Source: Rubrivirga litoralis
Lineage (GTDB): Bacteria > Bacteroidota > Rhodothermia > Rhodothermales > Rubricoccaceae
Assembly (NCBI RefSeq): GCF_031846415.1
Contig: NZ_JAVRHT010000010.1
Location: forward strand, 1 to 64,000
Length of the DNA: 64,000 nucleotides
Direction: 5' to 3'
The position numbers and the translations under genes were made by a program. Under the pieces are notes generated by a model. It saw only the letters and a program-made list of their open reading frames with translations. It was not told the DNA's origin and did not search any database. Shown one piece after another: positions 43,801 through 52,800 of this stretch. Positions within the stretch are counted from its first letter, which is position 1. Each line of letters opens with the position of its first letter.

Positions 43801-45104
43801 TCCTGGTTCCAGTCGAGGGCACCGAGGAGCGCGCCCACGGCGTCGGCGTCCCAGGCGGCGTCGAGCGCGGCGCGGGCCTCGGCGAGCGCGTCGAGCGCGG
43901 CGTCCAGGTCCGGCGCCTCGGGCAGCACGCGGACGTGCGGGAAGTCGGCGACGGCCGCGTGGTGGGCGACGAGGGCGTCGGGCGTCCGGCCGTGGTGGAG
44001 CGCGAGCGCCGTCAGGAGCGGGTTCGCGTGCGTGAGCCGTGCCCAGGCGTCGGCGGCGGCGCGCGCGCGGAGGGCGGCGCTGTCGGCGTCCTCGACAAAG
44101 TCCAGGTCGAACGGCGTCCCGCTCTCGAACGCGGCCTGCTCCAGCACGCGCCGGCAGAACCCGTGGATCGTGAAGATGCCGGCCTCGTCCACGCGGTCGA
44201 GCGCGGCGAGCAGCCGGCCCTCCGCGCCGTCGCGGGCGAGGAGCTCGGCGAGCGGCCGCGTAAGGTCGTCGGGTTCGACCTGCCCACGCGCGACGGCGAG
44301 CGCCTGCCGGAGCGCCGCGCGCACGCGCGTCCTCAGCTCGTCGGTCGCCGCGTTCGTGAACGTGACCACGAGCAGCCGGCGGAGGTCGGGCGCCGCGCCC
44401 AGCCACTCGCCCTCCAGCACGAGGCGGAGCACGAGCCCGGCGATGGCGAACGTCTTACCGGTCCCGGCACTCGCCTCGACGAGCGTCCGCCCGGGCTCGA
44501 CGGGCGTGGCCCAGTACTCGAAGGGCGGCACGTCGGCCGCCCCGCCCGGGCGGGGCACGAGGGACAGGGCCGCCCCGCCCCGCTCGGGCGGCTGGGGCGG
44601 GGCGAGGCGGTCTGGGGCGGCCGCTTCTGCCCGCTCGCTCCCCCCGTCCCCCCGCCCATCGCTCCGGCTCCGCCGCCGCTCACGGGCGCTCGGACTGTCC
44701 CCCTCACGCGTGAGGGGGACAGCTTTCCTGCCTGGGAGCGAAGCGACCGGCGGGGAAGCGGGGGGAGCCTCGGGCGGGGCGGCCTCGGGCGGGGCGGCGG
44801 CACCTGTTCGGAGTCCCCCTCCCCCACCGGGGGAGGGCTGGGGTGAGGGGTCCACCCCGCCCCGTCCGTCAGCGGCAGGTCGGGACGCCGTGCTCGACTC
44901 CTCCACCACCCCTAGCCCCTCCTGTCCAGGAGGGGGACTGTCTCCGCCCCGCCCTTCTGGAGTCGGCTCAGCACCTGCGCCCATCTCGTCCCCCGCCCCG
45001 CCCTCGCTGACGGGCGGGGCGGCCGCGCCGTCGCCGCCGGCCTCGCCGCCGGGCGGGGCGGCGCCCTCGGGGGGCGGGCCGTCGAACAGGGACCGCTGGC
45101 TCAC
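40890..45104 (-). CDS. recB: Exonuclease V beta subunit RecB
   Basis: RecB is the 3'-5' helicase and nuclease of RecBCD. The 1404-aa frame has Walker A VEASAGTGKTFAIAGLVLRL at about 195, UvrD-type motifs (FTIHGFCRRVLEQAAFE, ALIDEFQDTDPLQY, YFVGDPKQAIYAFRGAD) and a C-terminal nuclease with WVVDWKSNRLG (about 1295) and YGLQLHLYTLGLHRYL. The start is GTG 45104, overlapping the recC stop as GTGA. Residues about 10-180 are low complexity built from dispersed palindromes, so a later GTG at 44558 (1222 aa, normal RecB length) is a real alternative. Confidence 0.93.
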   Translation of the reverse strand: MSQRSLFDGPPPEGAAPPGGEAGGDGAAAPPVSEGGAGDEMGAGAEPTPEGRGGDSPPPGQEGLGVVEESSTASRPAADGRGGVDPSPQPSPGGGGGLRTGAAAPPEAAPPEAPPASPPVASLPGRKAVPLTREGDSPSARERRRSRSDGRGDGGSERAEAAAPDRLAPPQPPERGGAALSLVPRPGGAADVPPFEYWATPVEPGRTLVEASAGTGKTFAIAGLVLRLVLEGEWLGAAPDLRRLLVVTFTNAATDELRTRVRAALRQALAVARGQVEPDDLTRPLAELLARDGAEGRLLAALDRVDEAGIFTIHGFCRRVLEQAAFESGTPFDLDFVEDADSAALRARAAADAWARLTHANPLLTALALHHGRTPDALVAHHAAVADFPHVRVLPEAPDLDAALDALAEARAALDAAWDADAVGALLGALDWNQDAPLDGPGGADVLRRVAAFAGGAEPDAIAAVALCTAEAVQKKATTRSKAQKAAVAAALAHPALAACEAVMEAARAVDLAFVRRFIVEVEDQIEAIKERRGQLTFGDLITRLHDALHDRATGPALAETIGRQFSVALIDEFQDTDPLQYAIFKTAFAGRPLYFVGDPKQAIYAFRGADVHAYLGAQREADRRFTLGTNWRSAAGLVDAVNAVFARPERAFLFDDIPFRPVQAARREPALQDGGATPPLVWWPMPTKEDGKPMGKGAVQAEIPAFVAAEVRRLLAEARLGDRALEPGDIAVLVPTRFQANDVQAALQGVGVPSVVSRSNDVRDSAAMADVELVLRAVLRAGDERARRAALSTELWGWTAREIAGLDDDPETDAAVAGRLREWQRMWRRGGVLGVLVAFQEAEGVLDRLLARPDGERWATDLRHTAELLHEIERAGARSPDDLLHWLRHRTEQALPSRGMKELRLERDAAAVTITTHHNAKGLEYEVVFLPYLWAVSERAYKRQDPVLARTPDGVVYDLGSPEADDHDRLRQADALAEGVRTAYVALTRARERCYVVWGPVTSWRTRVDNVSSLGYLLCGHDAERGGGLADHVEAARKRAAQDDVLAPLHALDPTGRLMAVVDPPSLDDAAPPAPPAAARGGAALALPDDARRRLDSPWKRASFTAWTAGRDADGRGGGLAASDEPAAPPEARADAEPTGLHAFAAGAGPGTCLHEVLQYAKWGDDEDAAEANRETVARRLERHGLALPRRHRARIDPAAEVLALVERVATAPLLGGVALRDVEAAALAPEWDFTLPLARVAPGALADVFRSHGAAPFGADYADALSRLSPAAVDGFLVGSADLVALADDRWWVVDWKSNRLGADASAYAPDALQATMLEHHYGLQLHLYTLGLHRYLRSRLGAAYAYETHVGGAAYAFLRGLGGAATPPDDADDAGRGGAAGLFRHRPSAALVEALDGLLAG
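44695..44722. repeat. 28-bp perfect palindrome
   Basis: A 28-bp perfect palindrome centred on CACGCGTG with C-rich left arm and G-rich right arm (CTGTCCCC at the start, GGGGACAG at the end). It lies in the repeat-rich 5' part of recB, where on the sense strand it encodes AVPLTREGDSP-like sequence. Confidence 0.85.
44811..44850. repeat. C-rich/G-rich palindromic element (recB copy)
   Basis: Same as the intergenic copy at 35815-35853 and the recC copy at 47541-47580: CCCTCCCCC, ACC, GGGGGAGGG, then GCTGGGGTGAGGGG. It encodes PSPQPSPGGGGGLRT in the RecB frame. Confidence 0.8.
44904..44941. repeat. CCCCTCCTG/CAGGAGGGG palindromic element (recB copy)
   Basis: CACCCCTAG followed by a 20-bp palindrome CCCCTCCTGTCCAGGAGGGG and GGACTG. 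A nearly identical copy lies at 47697-47731 in recC. Both read SPPPGQEGLGVV in the host frame. Confidence 0.8.
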
Positions 45105-48100
45105 GACGGGACGCCCTCGCGGCGGGCGTGGAGGAGCGGCGCCCACAGCGCGAGCGACCACTTGGCGAACGGCTCCTCGCGCTCGAACGGGTCGCGGCCG
45201 CGCGTCGCGAGCGCGACGTAGGCGTCGTCGCGGTCGCCGCGGGCGTCGCCCCACGGGTCGAACGCCTTGCGCGCGGCGATGACGGCGCCCGTCGCCGGCC
45301 GGAACGACCGGGAGCGGCGGCCCTCGACCACGCGGCCCGCGTAGTCGGCCAGGTCGCGCGAGGAGAGCTTGTCGGCGTAGGCGTGCGAGGCGCGCTCGTA
45401 GACCGGGAGCCGCCCCGCCCGCGCCTGGTGGTAGCCCTTGGCGAGCGCGCCGAGGAGCGCCCGCGCCTCACGGGCGGGGACCGACTCGAAGTGGGCCGTC
45501 CCGTCGATGCCGACCGTGCACGACCTGCCCGCCCCGCCCTCGACCGCGCACAGCGCGAGGTGGTCGAGCCAGGACGCCACGAGGTGCCGCGGGCGGACGG
45601 CGCCGGCCCGGTAGCGGAGCGCGCCCCGCTCGCCCAGGTGCGGGACGGTCCCCACGACGCGCGTGCCGGCGACGTCGACCTCGACCGCGCGCGGCTCCGT
45701 CGGCCCCCACGCGCGGACGGCGTCGACGACCGGGGCGGCCTCGGCGCGGATCCGGCGGAGGAGCGCGGCGCCGGGCGCCCCGCCCGGAAGCAGGCCGCCG
45801 CGGAGCAGGAGCGCCTCCAGATCGGCATCGCTCAACCCGCCCAGCGCGCCCTCGACGACCGCCTCGCGGACGCGCCACCGCTCAAGCCCGCCCAGCGTCA
45901 CCGGCTCGTCGTCGCGCACGGCGTCCTCCTCCAGGTCCAGCGACACCTTCAGCCGGCGGCGGACGGCGAACTGGCTCGGGTTCGTCCACGCCGCGGCGAG
46001 GTCGGCGAGCGTCACCTCACCCGCGTCGTCCTCGTCGGGGAGCGGGCCGCCGTCGTGGTACGGGCGGGGCGGGGCGGCTGCGCCGCGCGCCACGAGGTGC
46101 TGGCCGGCGTAGCTCGTCGGGCCGGCACGGTCGAAGTAGCTCTCGGCAAACGGCTGGAGCCGGTGGCGGACCACGAACTGCGCGCGCCCCGCCGGCCCCC
46201 AGTGGAGGTCGCAGGCGTCGAGGAAGGCGTCGAGGCAGACCGAGGCGGCGCGCTCGGCGTTGTCCTTCTCGGACCGGCCGACGTAGGACAGGACGAGGCG
46301 GTCGCCTGCGGCCAGCACGGCGTCGACGAACAGCTGCTTTTCGGTCGCCCGCGGCGAGGCGTCGCCCGGGTGCGGGTGCTGGGCGAGCAGGTCGAACCCG
46401 GCCGGCGTCTCGGGCCGCGGCCACACGCCGTCGCCCAAGCCCAGGAACGCGACGACGCGGAACGGGGCGTGGCGGAGCACGAGCGGGTCGGCGACGGTGA
46501 TGCGCCCCGTGAGGACGGCCTCGCGCTGCTCGAACGAACCGGCCGCGCCGTCCAGGTGCGCGCGGACCACGCGGAACGGGACGTCCGCCCCGGGCGACGA
46601 TGCCAGCTCGTCCAGCCCGGCGAGGTCGGCGGCGAGGCCGCGCAGGAACACGACGGCCTCGACCTCCTCCTCGGCCTCGGCCGCGAACACGCCGTCGAGG
46701 AACCGGAGCAGGTGCCCCGGCCACTCAGCGAGCGGGGCGGGGCGGTCGATGGCGCCGAGCGCCGAGAACAGGGCCTCGGCCCACTCGCAGAACCGGCCCA
46801 AGAGGTCGGCGCCGTCGAGCCCGGCCGCGTCGCAGGCGGCGTGCCCGAGGACGAGGCCCGCCCCGCCCTCCGCCCCGCCCGCGGCGTCCTCCCCCGCCCC
46901 GCCCGCGTCGGGTCCGCCCGTCATGACGCCGAGGAGGAGCCGGTCGAGCCCGTAGCGCCACGTGTGGAGGTCGTCGGCCGGGAGCCCGAACCGCTCTTTG
47001 CGCTCGCCGGTGAGCCCCCAGCACACGCCGGCCTCTTTCACCCACGCCCGGAGCCGCGGGAGCTCATCCTCGCGGATGCCGGCCGCCTGCCGTACGACGG
47101 GGTAGCCCAGCAGGTCGAGCAGCTCCGACGCCGTCACGCGCCCGTCGTGCATGCGGAGCGCCTTGCGGAACGCCTCGACCACACGGAGCGCCGGCGCGTG
47201 CGGGTGGTTCACGACGTGGACCGGGAGCCGGACCACCGCCCCGCCCCCGTCGCCGGTCGCGCTTTCGGCCTCGAACACGGCGTCGACGAGCGGGGCGTAG
47301 ACGGCGAGGTCGGGGACGACGACGAGCACGTCCGACGGCCGCAGCCCGGGCACGTCGGCAAAGGCGTCGAGGAGCGCGTCGCGGAGCGCCTCCAGCTCGC
47401 GCCGCGGCGAGTGGCAGTCGTGGACGCGGACCGACCGGTCGGCGGGGTCGAGCGGGACGGGCGCCGCGGGCGGGGCGTCGGCGCCGAGCGCGGCGCGCAG
47501 TTGGTCGAGCGCCGCGAGCGGGGCGGCCGCGGCTGTCCGAGGTCCCCCTCCCCCACCGGGGGAGGGCTGGGGTGGGGGACAGACGTCGGTAGGGGCGGGG
47601 CGGTCGCCCCCCCTCCCGGCCTCCCCCCGTCGGGGGGAGGGGAAAGTCCCGCCCCGCCCGTCGGCGGCGAACGGAGACGGGGCGCCCACCCGGTCCACCA
47701 CCCCTAGCCCCTCCTGGCCAGGAGGGGGACTTGCCCGCCCCGCCCCGCCCTCGGGCTGGGCGGCCAGCCGCTCGGGCGCCGGCGCCCCCAGCTCGGCCTG
47801 GACGCTCCAGAAGTCGCGCGTGCGGCCGGCGAGGGCGCGGAGCAGCGGGTGTGCGTGCGGCTCCGTCGTCGGCTCGTGTCCGGGCGTGACGGCGTAGACC
47901 GTGACCGGGACGTGGCGCGCGAGCGCGGCGAGCATCCCGGCGTAGACCGGCGGCAGCACGAGGCCGCCGAAGACCGAGATCCGCGGCGGCAGCGCGAGCC
48001 GCGGGGCGGGGCGGTCGAGCTGGGCGCGGAGCCGGTCGAGCAGGAGCCCGCGGTGCTCCAGGCCGTCCGCGAGCAGCGCCCGCCAGAGCGCCGCCTGCCA

Positions 48101-48580
48101 CGCCCCGTGCGCGAAGCCAGGGACCGGATCGGCGCCCTCGGCCCAGGCTGCGAGCACGTCGGGCCGGTACACCTGATAATCGTCGAACAGGCGCGCGAGG
48201 CGCGACGCCAGCGGCATCGTCTGGCCCGTCTTGTCGAGGTACGACCGGAGCGGGGCGGTGACGGGGTCGCCGTCGAGAGCCTCCAGAATCGGAGCGAGGC
48301 GCCACGCGAGCGGGCCGGCCTCGAACGGCTGGTCGCCCTGGTGCGTCCCGGCGAGGCGGTCGACCAGGCCCACGACGGCGGGCAGGTCGAGCGACGCCGC
48401 GCACCCCAGCCGCTCGGCGAGCGCGTGCGTGAGCCACGCCCGCAGCCCGGCGTTCCGCGACACGACGACCGTCTCGCGCTGGAGCGGCGGGAGCGGGGCG
48501 GCCTCCAGCGTCGCCGCCAGCCGCTCGAACAGCGGGCCGAGGCCGGGGGCGGTGACGACGGAGAGGCCGGGCGGGGCCAC
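45101..48580 (-). CDS. recC: Exonuclease V gamma subunit RecC
   Basis: RecC is the scaffold and Chi-recognition subunit of RecBCD. The 1159-aa product has the RecC start region (RETVVVSRNAGLRAWLTHALAE), VHDCHSPRRELEALRDALL near residue 385, RHAPFRVVAFLGLGDGVWPR and LVLSYVGRSEKDNAE, all typical. An extra stretch of about 80 residues (273-353) is made of the same palindromic elements found in recB, inserted in a loop between two conserved blocks. The start is GTG 48580; it precedes the conserved N-terminus by 8 codons. The stop overlaps recB. Confidence 0.93.
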   Translation of the reverse strand: MAPPGLSVVTAPGLGPLFERLAATLEAAPLPPLQRETVVVSRNAGLRAWLTHALAERLGCAASLDLPAVVGLVDRLAGTHQGDQPFEAGPLAWRLAPILEALDGDPVTAPLRSYLDKTGQTMPLASRLARLFDDYQVYRPDVLAAWAEGADPVPGFAHGAWQAALWRALLADGLEHRGLLLDRLRAQLDRPAPRLALPPRISVFGGLVLPPVYAGMLAALARHVPVTVYAVTPGHEPTTEPHAHPLLRALAGRTRDFWSVQAELGAPAPERLAAQPEGGAGRASPPPGQEGLGVVDRVGAPSPFAADGRGGTFPSPRRGEAGRGGDRPAPTDVCPPPQPSPGGGGGPRTAAAAPLAALDQLRAALGADAPPAAPVPLDPADRSVRVHDCHSPRRELEALRDALLDAFADVPGLRPSDVLVVVPDLAVYAPLVDAVFEAESATGDGGGAVVRLPVHVVNHPHAPALRVVEAFRKALRMHDGRVTASELLDLLGYPVVRQAAGIREDELPRLRAWVKEAGVCWGLTGERKERFGLPADDLHTWRYGLDRLLLGVMTGGPDAGGAGEDAAGGAEGGAGLVLGHAACDAAGLDGADLLGRFCEWAEALFSALGAIDRPAPLAEWPGHLLRFLDGVFAAEAEEEVEAVVFLRGLAADLAGLDELASSPGADVPFRVVRAHLDGAAGSFEQREAVLTGRITVADPLVLRHAPFRVVAFLGLGDGVWPRPETPAGFDLLAQHPHPGDASPRATEKQLFVDAVLAAGDRLVLSYVGRSEKDNAERAASVCLDAFLDACDLHWGPAGRAQFVVRHRLQPFAESYFDRAGPTSYAGQHLVARGAAAPPRPYHDGGPLPDEDDAGEVTLADLAAAWTNPSQFAVRRRLKVSLDLEEDAVRDDEPVTLGGLERWRVREAVVEGALGGLSDADLEALLLRGGLLPGGAPGAALLRRIRAEAAPVVDAVRAWGPTEPRAVEVDVAGTRVVGTVPHLGERGALRYRAGAVRPRHLVASWLDHLALCAVEGGAGRSCTVGIDGTAHFESVPAREARALLGALAKGYHQARAGRLPVYERASHAYADKLSSRDLADYAGRVVEGRRSRSFRPATGAVIAARKAFDPWGDARGDRDDAYVALATRGRDPFEREEPFAKWSLALWAPLLHARREGVPS
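47541..47580. repeat. C-rich/G-rich palindromic element (recC copy)
   Basis: CCCTCCCCC, ACC, GGGGGAGGG, then GCTGGGGTGGGGGAC. It encodes PPQPSPGGGGGPRT in RecC. A related C6/G6 palindrome (CCTCCCCCC-GTC-GGGGGGAGG) lies at 47621-47641. Confidence 0.8.
47697..47731. repeat. CCCCTCCTG/CAGGAGGGG palindromic element (recC copy)
   Basis: Copy of 44904-44941 with CCCCTCCTGGCCAGGAGGGG as a perfect palindrome. It lies upstream (in RecC reading sense) of the 47541-47580 element, the same order as in recB. Confidence 0.8.
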
Positions 48581-48657
48581 AGGGGCGGGGGGAAACGGGC
48601 GGAGCGGCAAGCTACAAACCACCCCGCCCCGCCCGAAGCGTCGGGCAGTGGGCAGCG

Positions 48658-48740
48658 GGCAGAATGCACCACCCCGCCCATGCGTGGGCGGTGAGGCCGA
48701 CGTAGCGGCGTTGCATGCAACGCCGTCGGGCCGCGGCGCC
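48658..48740 (-). repeat. Dispersed leader element, copy 3
   Basis: GGGCAGAATGCACC, a weaker GC-box hairpin (CCACCCCGCCCATGCGTGGGCGGTG) and the palindrome GGCGTTGCATGCAACGCC (48707-48724), then GTCGGGCCG. Its GGGCAG end points at the recC start 78 bp away and is preceded by two more GGGCAGN heptamers. Confidence 0.75.
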
Positions 48741-48757
48741 CGGGCGGGGCGGACGTC

Positions 48758-48780
48758 GTAGGGGCGACCGGCGGTCGCCC
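48758..48780. repeat. GTAGGG-capped hairpin, copy 1
   Basis: GTAGG followed by GGCGACC-GGC-GGTCGCC and C. An identical 23-bp copy lies at 57369-57391, and a two-mismatch variant at 60836-60858. Confidence 0.8.
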
Positions 48781-48859
48781 GCACCTCGGGCACGGCGCCC
48801 GCGGCCGAGGCGCCTGGCACGGGCGGGGCGGCGCCTGACCGAACCGCCCCGCTCGCCCC

Positions 48860-48886
48860 GGACACGACGAGTCGTGTCCCTACGGG
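48860..48886. repeat. GTAGGG-capped hairpin with different arms
   Basis: On the minus strand, CCCGTAGG is followed by GACACGA-C-TCGTGTC-type arms. It keeps the GTAGGG cap of the 48758 element but has different, still complementary, arm sequence. Confidence 0.7.
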
Positions 48887-49025
48887 TGCCCGCCGGTGGG
48901 CGGGTCGCACCGGGCGGGCCGGCGCACGTCCAGACCGCCCCGCCCGCACCCGCCGCCCGGGGGCACCGCGTTCCGCCCGCCCCGCCCCACGAACCCGCCG
49001 CAGGAGCGCGCGTTCGACGCCGCCC

Positions 49026-49865
49026 ATGCGCCTGCTCCTCCTCGCCGCCGTTTTCCTCGCCGCGTGCGACCGCCCCGCCCCGCCCCCGGCGGCGGGCGGG
49101 GCGGCGAGCGCGACGGCCGCCGTCCCGTATCGGCTGGCCGAGCCGGACCTCGCCCTCACGCTCCCGGCCGAGCTGCGCGAGGTGTCCGGCCTCACGCTCC
49201 TGCCCACGGGCCGCGTCGGGGCGGTCCAGGACGAGGACGGCCTGATCTACGAGGTCGACCCCGGGAGCGGCGCCGTCCTCACGCGCGAGCGGTTCCACGG
49301 CGCGGGCGACTTCGAGGGCGTCGAGCTCACGACCGACGCCATCTGGACCCTCAAGAGCAACGGCGACCTGTTCCGCGTGCGCCAGACCGACGACGGGCGC
49401 GTCGAGGCCGACCTGTTCGAGACGCCCCTCGCGAGCCGGAACGACGCCGAAGGCCTGGGCTACGACCTCGCCCAGAACCGGCTGCTCATCGCGTGCAAGG
49501 AGGACCCCGGCCTCGACCTCCGCGGCGTCCGCGCCGTCTACGCCTTCGACCTCGCCACGCTCGCGCTCTCCGAGCGCCCCGTGTTCACGCTCGACCGCGC
49601 CCGCGTCGACGGCGACGACGCGTTCAAGCCGTCTGCACTCGCTGTTCACCCGGCGACGGGTCAGGTTTACGTGCTGTCGTCCGTCCGAAAGGCGCTGGCC
49701 GTCGTCGAACCCGACGGCACGCTTTCTGCCGTCGTCGAGCTTCCGCCCGCCCTCTACCCGCAGCCCGAGGGCATCGCGTTCGCCGCCGACGGCACGCTGT
49801 TCATCTCGAACGAGGGGCCGGTCGGGTCCGGCACCCTCCTCCGCTTCGCGCCCCCTGACGCTTGA
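49026..49865 (+). CDS. SdiA-regulated (YjiK)-like beta-propeller lipoprotein
   Basis: The 279-aa product starts with a lipoprotein signal (Cys14 in FLAACD). The rest has repeated beta-strand blocks as in the SdiA-regulated family: REVSGLTLLPTGRVGAVQDEDG, DFEGVELTTDAIWTLKSNGDLF, NDAEGLGYDLAQNRLLIACKE (shown in part), FKPSALAVHPATG and PQPEGIAFAADGTLFISNE. These resemble a propeller of about five or six blades. The function of the family is not known. Its stop overlaps the ATG of the next gene (TGATG). Confidence 0.8.
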   Translation: MRLLLLAAVFLAACDRPAPPPAAGGAASATAAVPYRLAEPDLALTLPAELREVSGLTLLPTGRVGAVQDEDGLIYEVDPGSGAVLTRERFHGAGDFEGVELTTDAIWTLKSNGDLFRVRQTDDGRVEADLFETPLASRNDAEGLGYDLAQNRLLIACKEDPGLDLRGVRAVYAFDLATLALSERPVFTLDRARVDGDDAFKPSALAVHPATGQVYVLSSVRKALAVVEPDGTLSAVVELPPALYPQPEGIAFAADGTLFISNEGPVGSGTLLRFAPPDA

Positions 49866-52800
49866 TGCCGCCGACCCCGTTTTCGAGGCCCCGCCCCGCC
49901 CCGCTCGCCGCCCCGCCCGTGCGGCTGCTCCTGCTCGGCCTCTGCGTCCTGTTCGCCTCGGCGTGCGCGTCGACGGGGACGTACGTGGCGGGCGCGTACC
50001 AGGACGAGCCGGTCCCCCCGCTCCCCGCCGACGAGGTCGCCCACACGGTTTTCCTGACCGGCAACACGGGCGACCTCGACACGGGGGCCGTGCTGCGCGC
50101 GCTCGGCGCCGACGCCCGCGGGCGGGGCGGGGCGGCGACCGTCGCGTTCCTGGGCGACGTGACGACGGACGGCGTGCCGGCCGCCGGTGCCGGCGACCGA
50201 GCCGAGGCGCTGGACAAGCTCGACGCGCTCGCCGACGCGCTCGGGGCCTTCGAGGGCGAGGTCGTCGTCGTCCCCGGCGACCGCGACTGGAGGCAGGGCG
50301 AGAACGGCGTGCGCCGGCTCGAAACCGTCGTGGACAGCCTGTTCGGCGGCGACGCGCTCGTGCCCGGCGACCAGTCCGGCGGCCCGCGCGAGTGGGAGCC
50401 GGCCGAGGGCCTCCGCCTGGTCGCCCTCGATACCGGCTGGTGGCTGCTCGACGCCGACGCCCGCCCGCCGGGCGAGGCCGAAGGCCAGGACGTCCGCACG
50501 CCGGGCGACGTGGCCCGCATCCTCCGGCAGATCGTGGTCGACCGCGACGACAGCCGGATCGTGGTCCTCGCCCACCACCCGCTCGCCTCGCGCGGCGAGC
50601 ACGCCGGCTACCGGACGGTCGGCCAGACGCTCGCCACGCTCGGAATCGGCGCGCTCGCCGCGCGGACGTTCGGGCGGGACCGCCAGGACCTGGCCTCGCC
50701 GGAGTACCGGGCCATGCGCGCCGTGCTCGAAGCGTCGACGGCCGGGCACGACCGGCTCGTGTGGGCGGCCTCCCACGACCACAGCCTCCAGACGCTCCCC
50801 ACCGACCGCTCGGTAACCGTCCGCCAGTTCAACCTCGTGAGCGGGACCGGGGGCGGGGCGGTCGACCCGGTCTCGTCCGAGGGCGCCCTCCACGTCGCCG
50901 CGCGGCCGGGCTACCAGCGGCTGCTCTACTACCCCGACGGCCGCTTGTGGACCGAGACCGTCGAGGTGGACCCCGAGACCGGAGCCGCCGAGGTCGCGTT
51001 TCGGACCGAGCTGGCCGGCCCGATCCCCGAGCTCGTCGACCCCGAGGTGCCGACCGACGTCGAGGCCGAGGAGCTGCCCGAGACGCTGGGCGAGACGGTC
51101 GTGGCCGAGCTGGACGCCGGCTTTTCGCAGTCCCCCCGGTTCTCGGACGGCGCCGTCGCGCGGACCCTCTTCGGCGACCGCTACCGCGACGCGTGGCACA
51201 CGCGCGTCGAGGTCCCCGTCGTGGACATGGGTACCGAGGCCGGCGGGCTCACGCCGATCAAGCGGAGCGGGGGGAACCAGACGACGGGGCTCCGGCTCGA
51301 GAGCGGCGACGGCCACGTGTACGACTTCCGCCTGCTCGAAAAGGGCGGGACGGGGCAGGTCCCGGCCGATCTCCGCGACGGGCTCGTGTCCGACGTGGTC
51401 CTCGAGCTCCGCGCGGCGGCCATCCCCTACGGCGCGATCGTGACGGCCGAGCTGTCGAACGCGGTCGGCGTGCCCACGCCCCGCCCCCGCATCGTCTACG
51501 TCCCCGACGACCCCCGACTCGGCCGCTACCGCGACCAGTTCGGGGACCGCCTGGCGACGCTCGAGCTCCGCCCCGACGACGACGTCTCGGACGTGCCCGA
51601 GTTCGAAGGCTTCACCGACGTGATCTCCGACGAGAAGCTCCGCGAGGAGCTCCGCGAGGACCAGGACCACTACGTCGACCAGCGGGCGTTCCTCCGCGCC
51701 CGGCTCGTCGACATGCTGGTGGCCGACTGGGACCGGCACGCGGGCCAGTTCCGGTGGGGCGCCTTCGAGCCCGGCGAGCTGGACTCGACGCTGACGGGCG
51801 ACGCGGCGACCAAGGGCAAGGTGTACCTCCCGGTCCCCCGCGACCACGACTGGGCGTTCTACGGGATCGGCGGGCTCCTCCAACCCGCCCTGTTCTCGTT
51901 CGACGACCGGCTCCAGGGCATCGGCGAGTCGTACGGGAGCATCGCCGGGCTGACGCGGAACGGGTTCGACCAGGACCGCCGGTTCCTCAACGCGCTCACG
52001 CGCGAGGACTGGGAGGCCATCGCCCGGGACGTCCAGGCGGCGCTCTCCGACACCGTCATCGCGCGGTCGCTGGACGTCCTCCCCGCCCCGGTCTACGACG
52101 AGCTGGCGCCCGGGTGGGAGCGGGCCTTGGAAGGCCGCCGCGACCGGCTCGTCGACCTCGCCCGGCGCTACTACGACATCCAGGCGCGGATCGTCGACGT
52201 GCTCGGGAGCGACGAGCGCGAGGCGTTCGAGATCGAGCGGCTGGCCGACGGTCGCCTCCGCGTCACCGTCCGCTCGTACAAGGGCGGGGAGGTCGGCCGC
52301 GAGCTCTATGCCCGCACGTTCTCGCCCGACGAGACCGTCCAGGTCCGGCTCTACGGGATGGCCGGCGACGACCTGTTCCGCGTCGTCGGCGACGGGCCGG
52401 ACGACATCGGCCTCCGCATCATCGGGGGCGCCGGCGACGACGTCGTGGACGCCCCGGCCGGTCACCTCGCCCTCTACGACACGCCGGGCGGGGCGGTGTT
52501 CGAGGCCCGCGGCCCCGGCGTCAAGGACCGGCGCTCCGAGGACGCCGACGTCAACCTCTACGACCCGACCGAACGGGTCCGGGGCATGCGCCGGGTGTTC
52601 CCGGACGTCGGCTACCAGTCGACGGACGGCGTGATCCTGGGGGCGGGCATCACGTGGTCGGTGCCGGGCTTCCGGCTCCGGCCCTACGCGGCCGTCCACT
52701 CGGTCTCGGCCAACATCGCGACGGCCACGGGCGGGGTGGCCGCGCGCTACACCGGCTACATGCGCCACGTGATCGGGCCGCTCAGCCTCACGCTCGACGC

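Larger units (their letters stand above)
48581..49025. other. Divergent intergenic region (445 bp) filled with repeats
   Basis: Lies between the starts of recC (minus) and the SdiA-regulated-like gene (plus). It carries a GGGCAGN heptamer cluster (48643-48663), leader-element copy 3 (48658-48740), a GTAGGG-capped hairpin (48758-48780) and a second one with different arms (48860-48886), plus several GC boxes. No gene is supported. Confidence 0.6.

Noticed and set aside
40941..44846. 1301-codon plus-strand open frame antisense to recB
   Set aside because: Composition is Arg/Val/Glu/Gly shadow sequence with no domain; recB motifs are on the other strand.
40890..45104. Accepting the whole 5' extension of recB as established coding sequence
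   Set aside because: Kept in the feature because of the GTGA overlap with recC, but the first about 180 codons are repeat-derived and a GTG at 44558 gives a normal-length RecB; the choice stays open.
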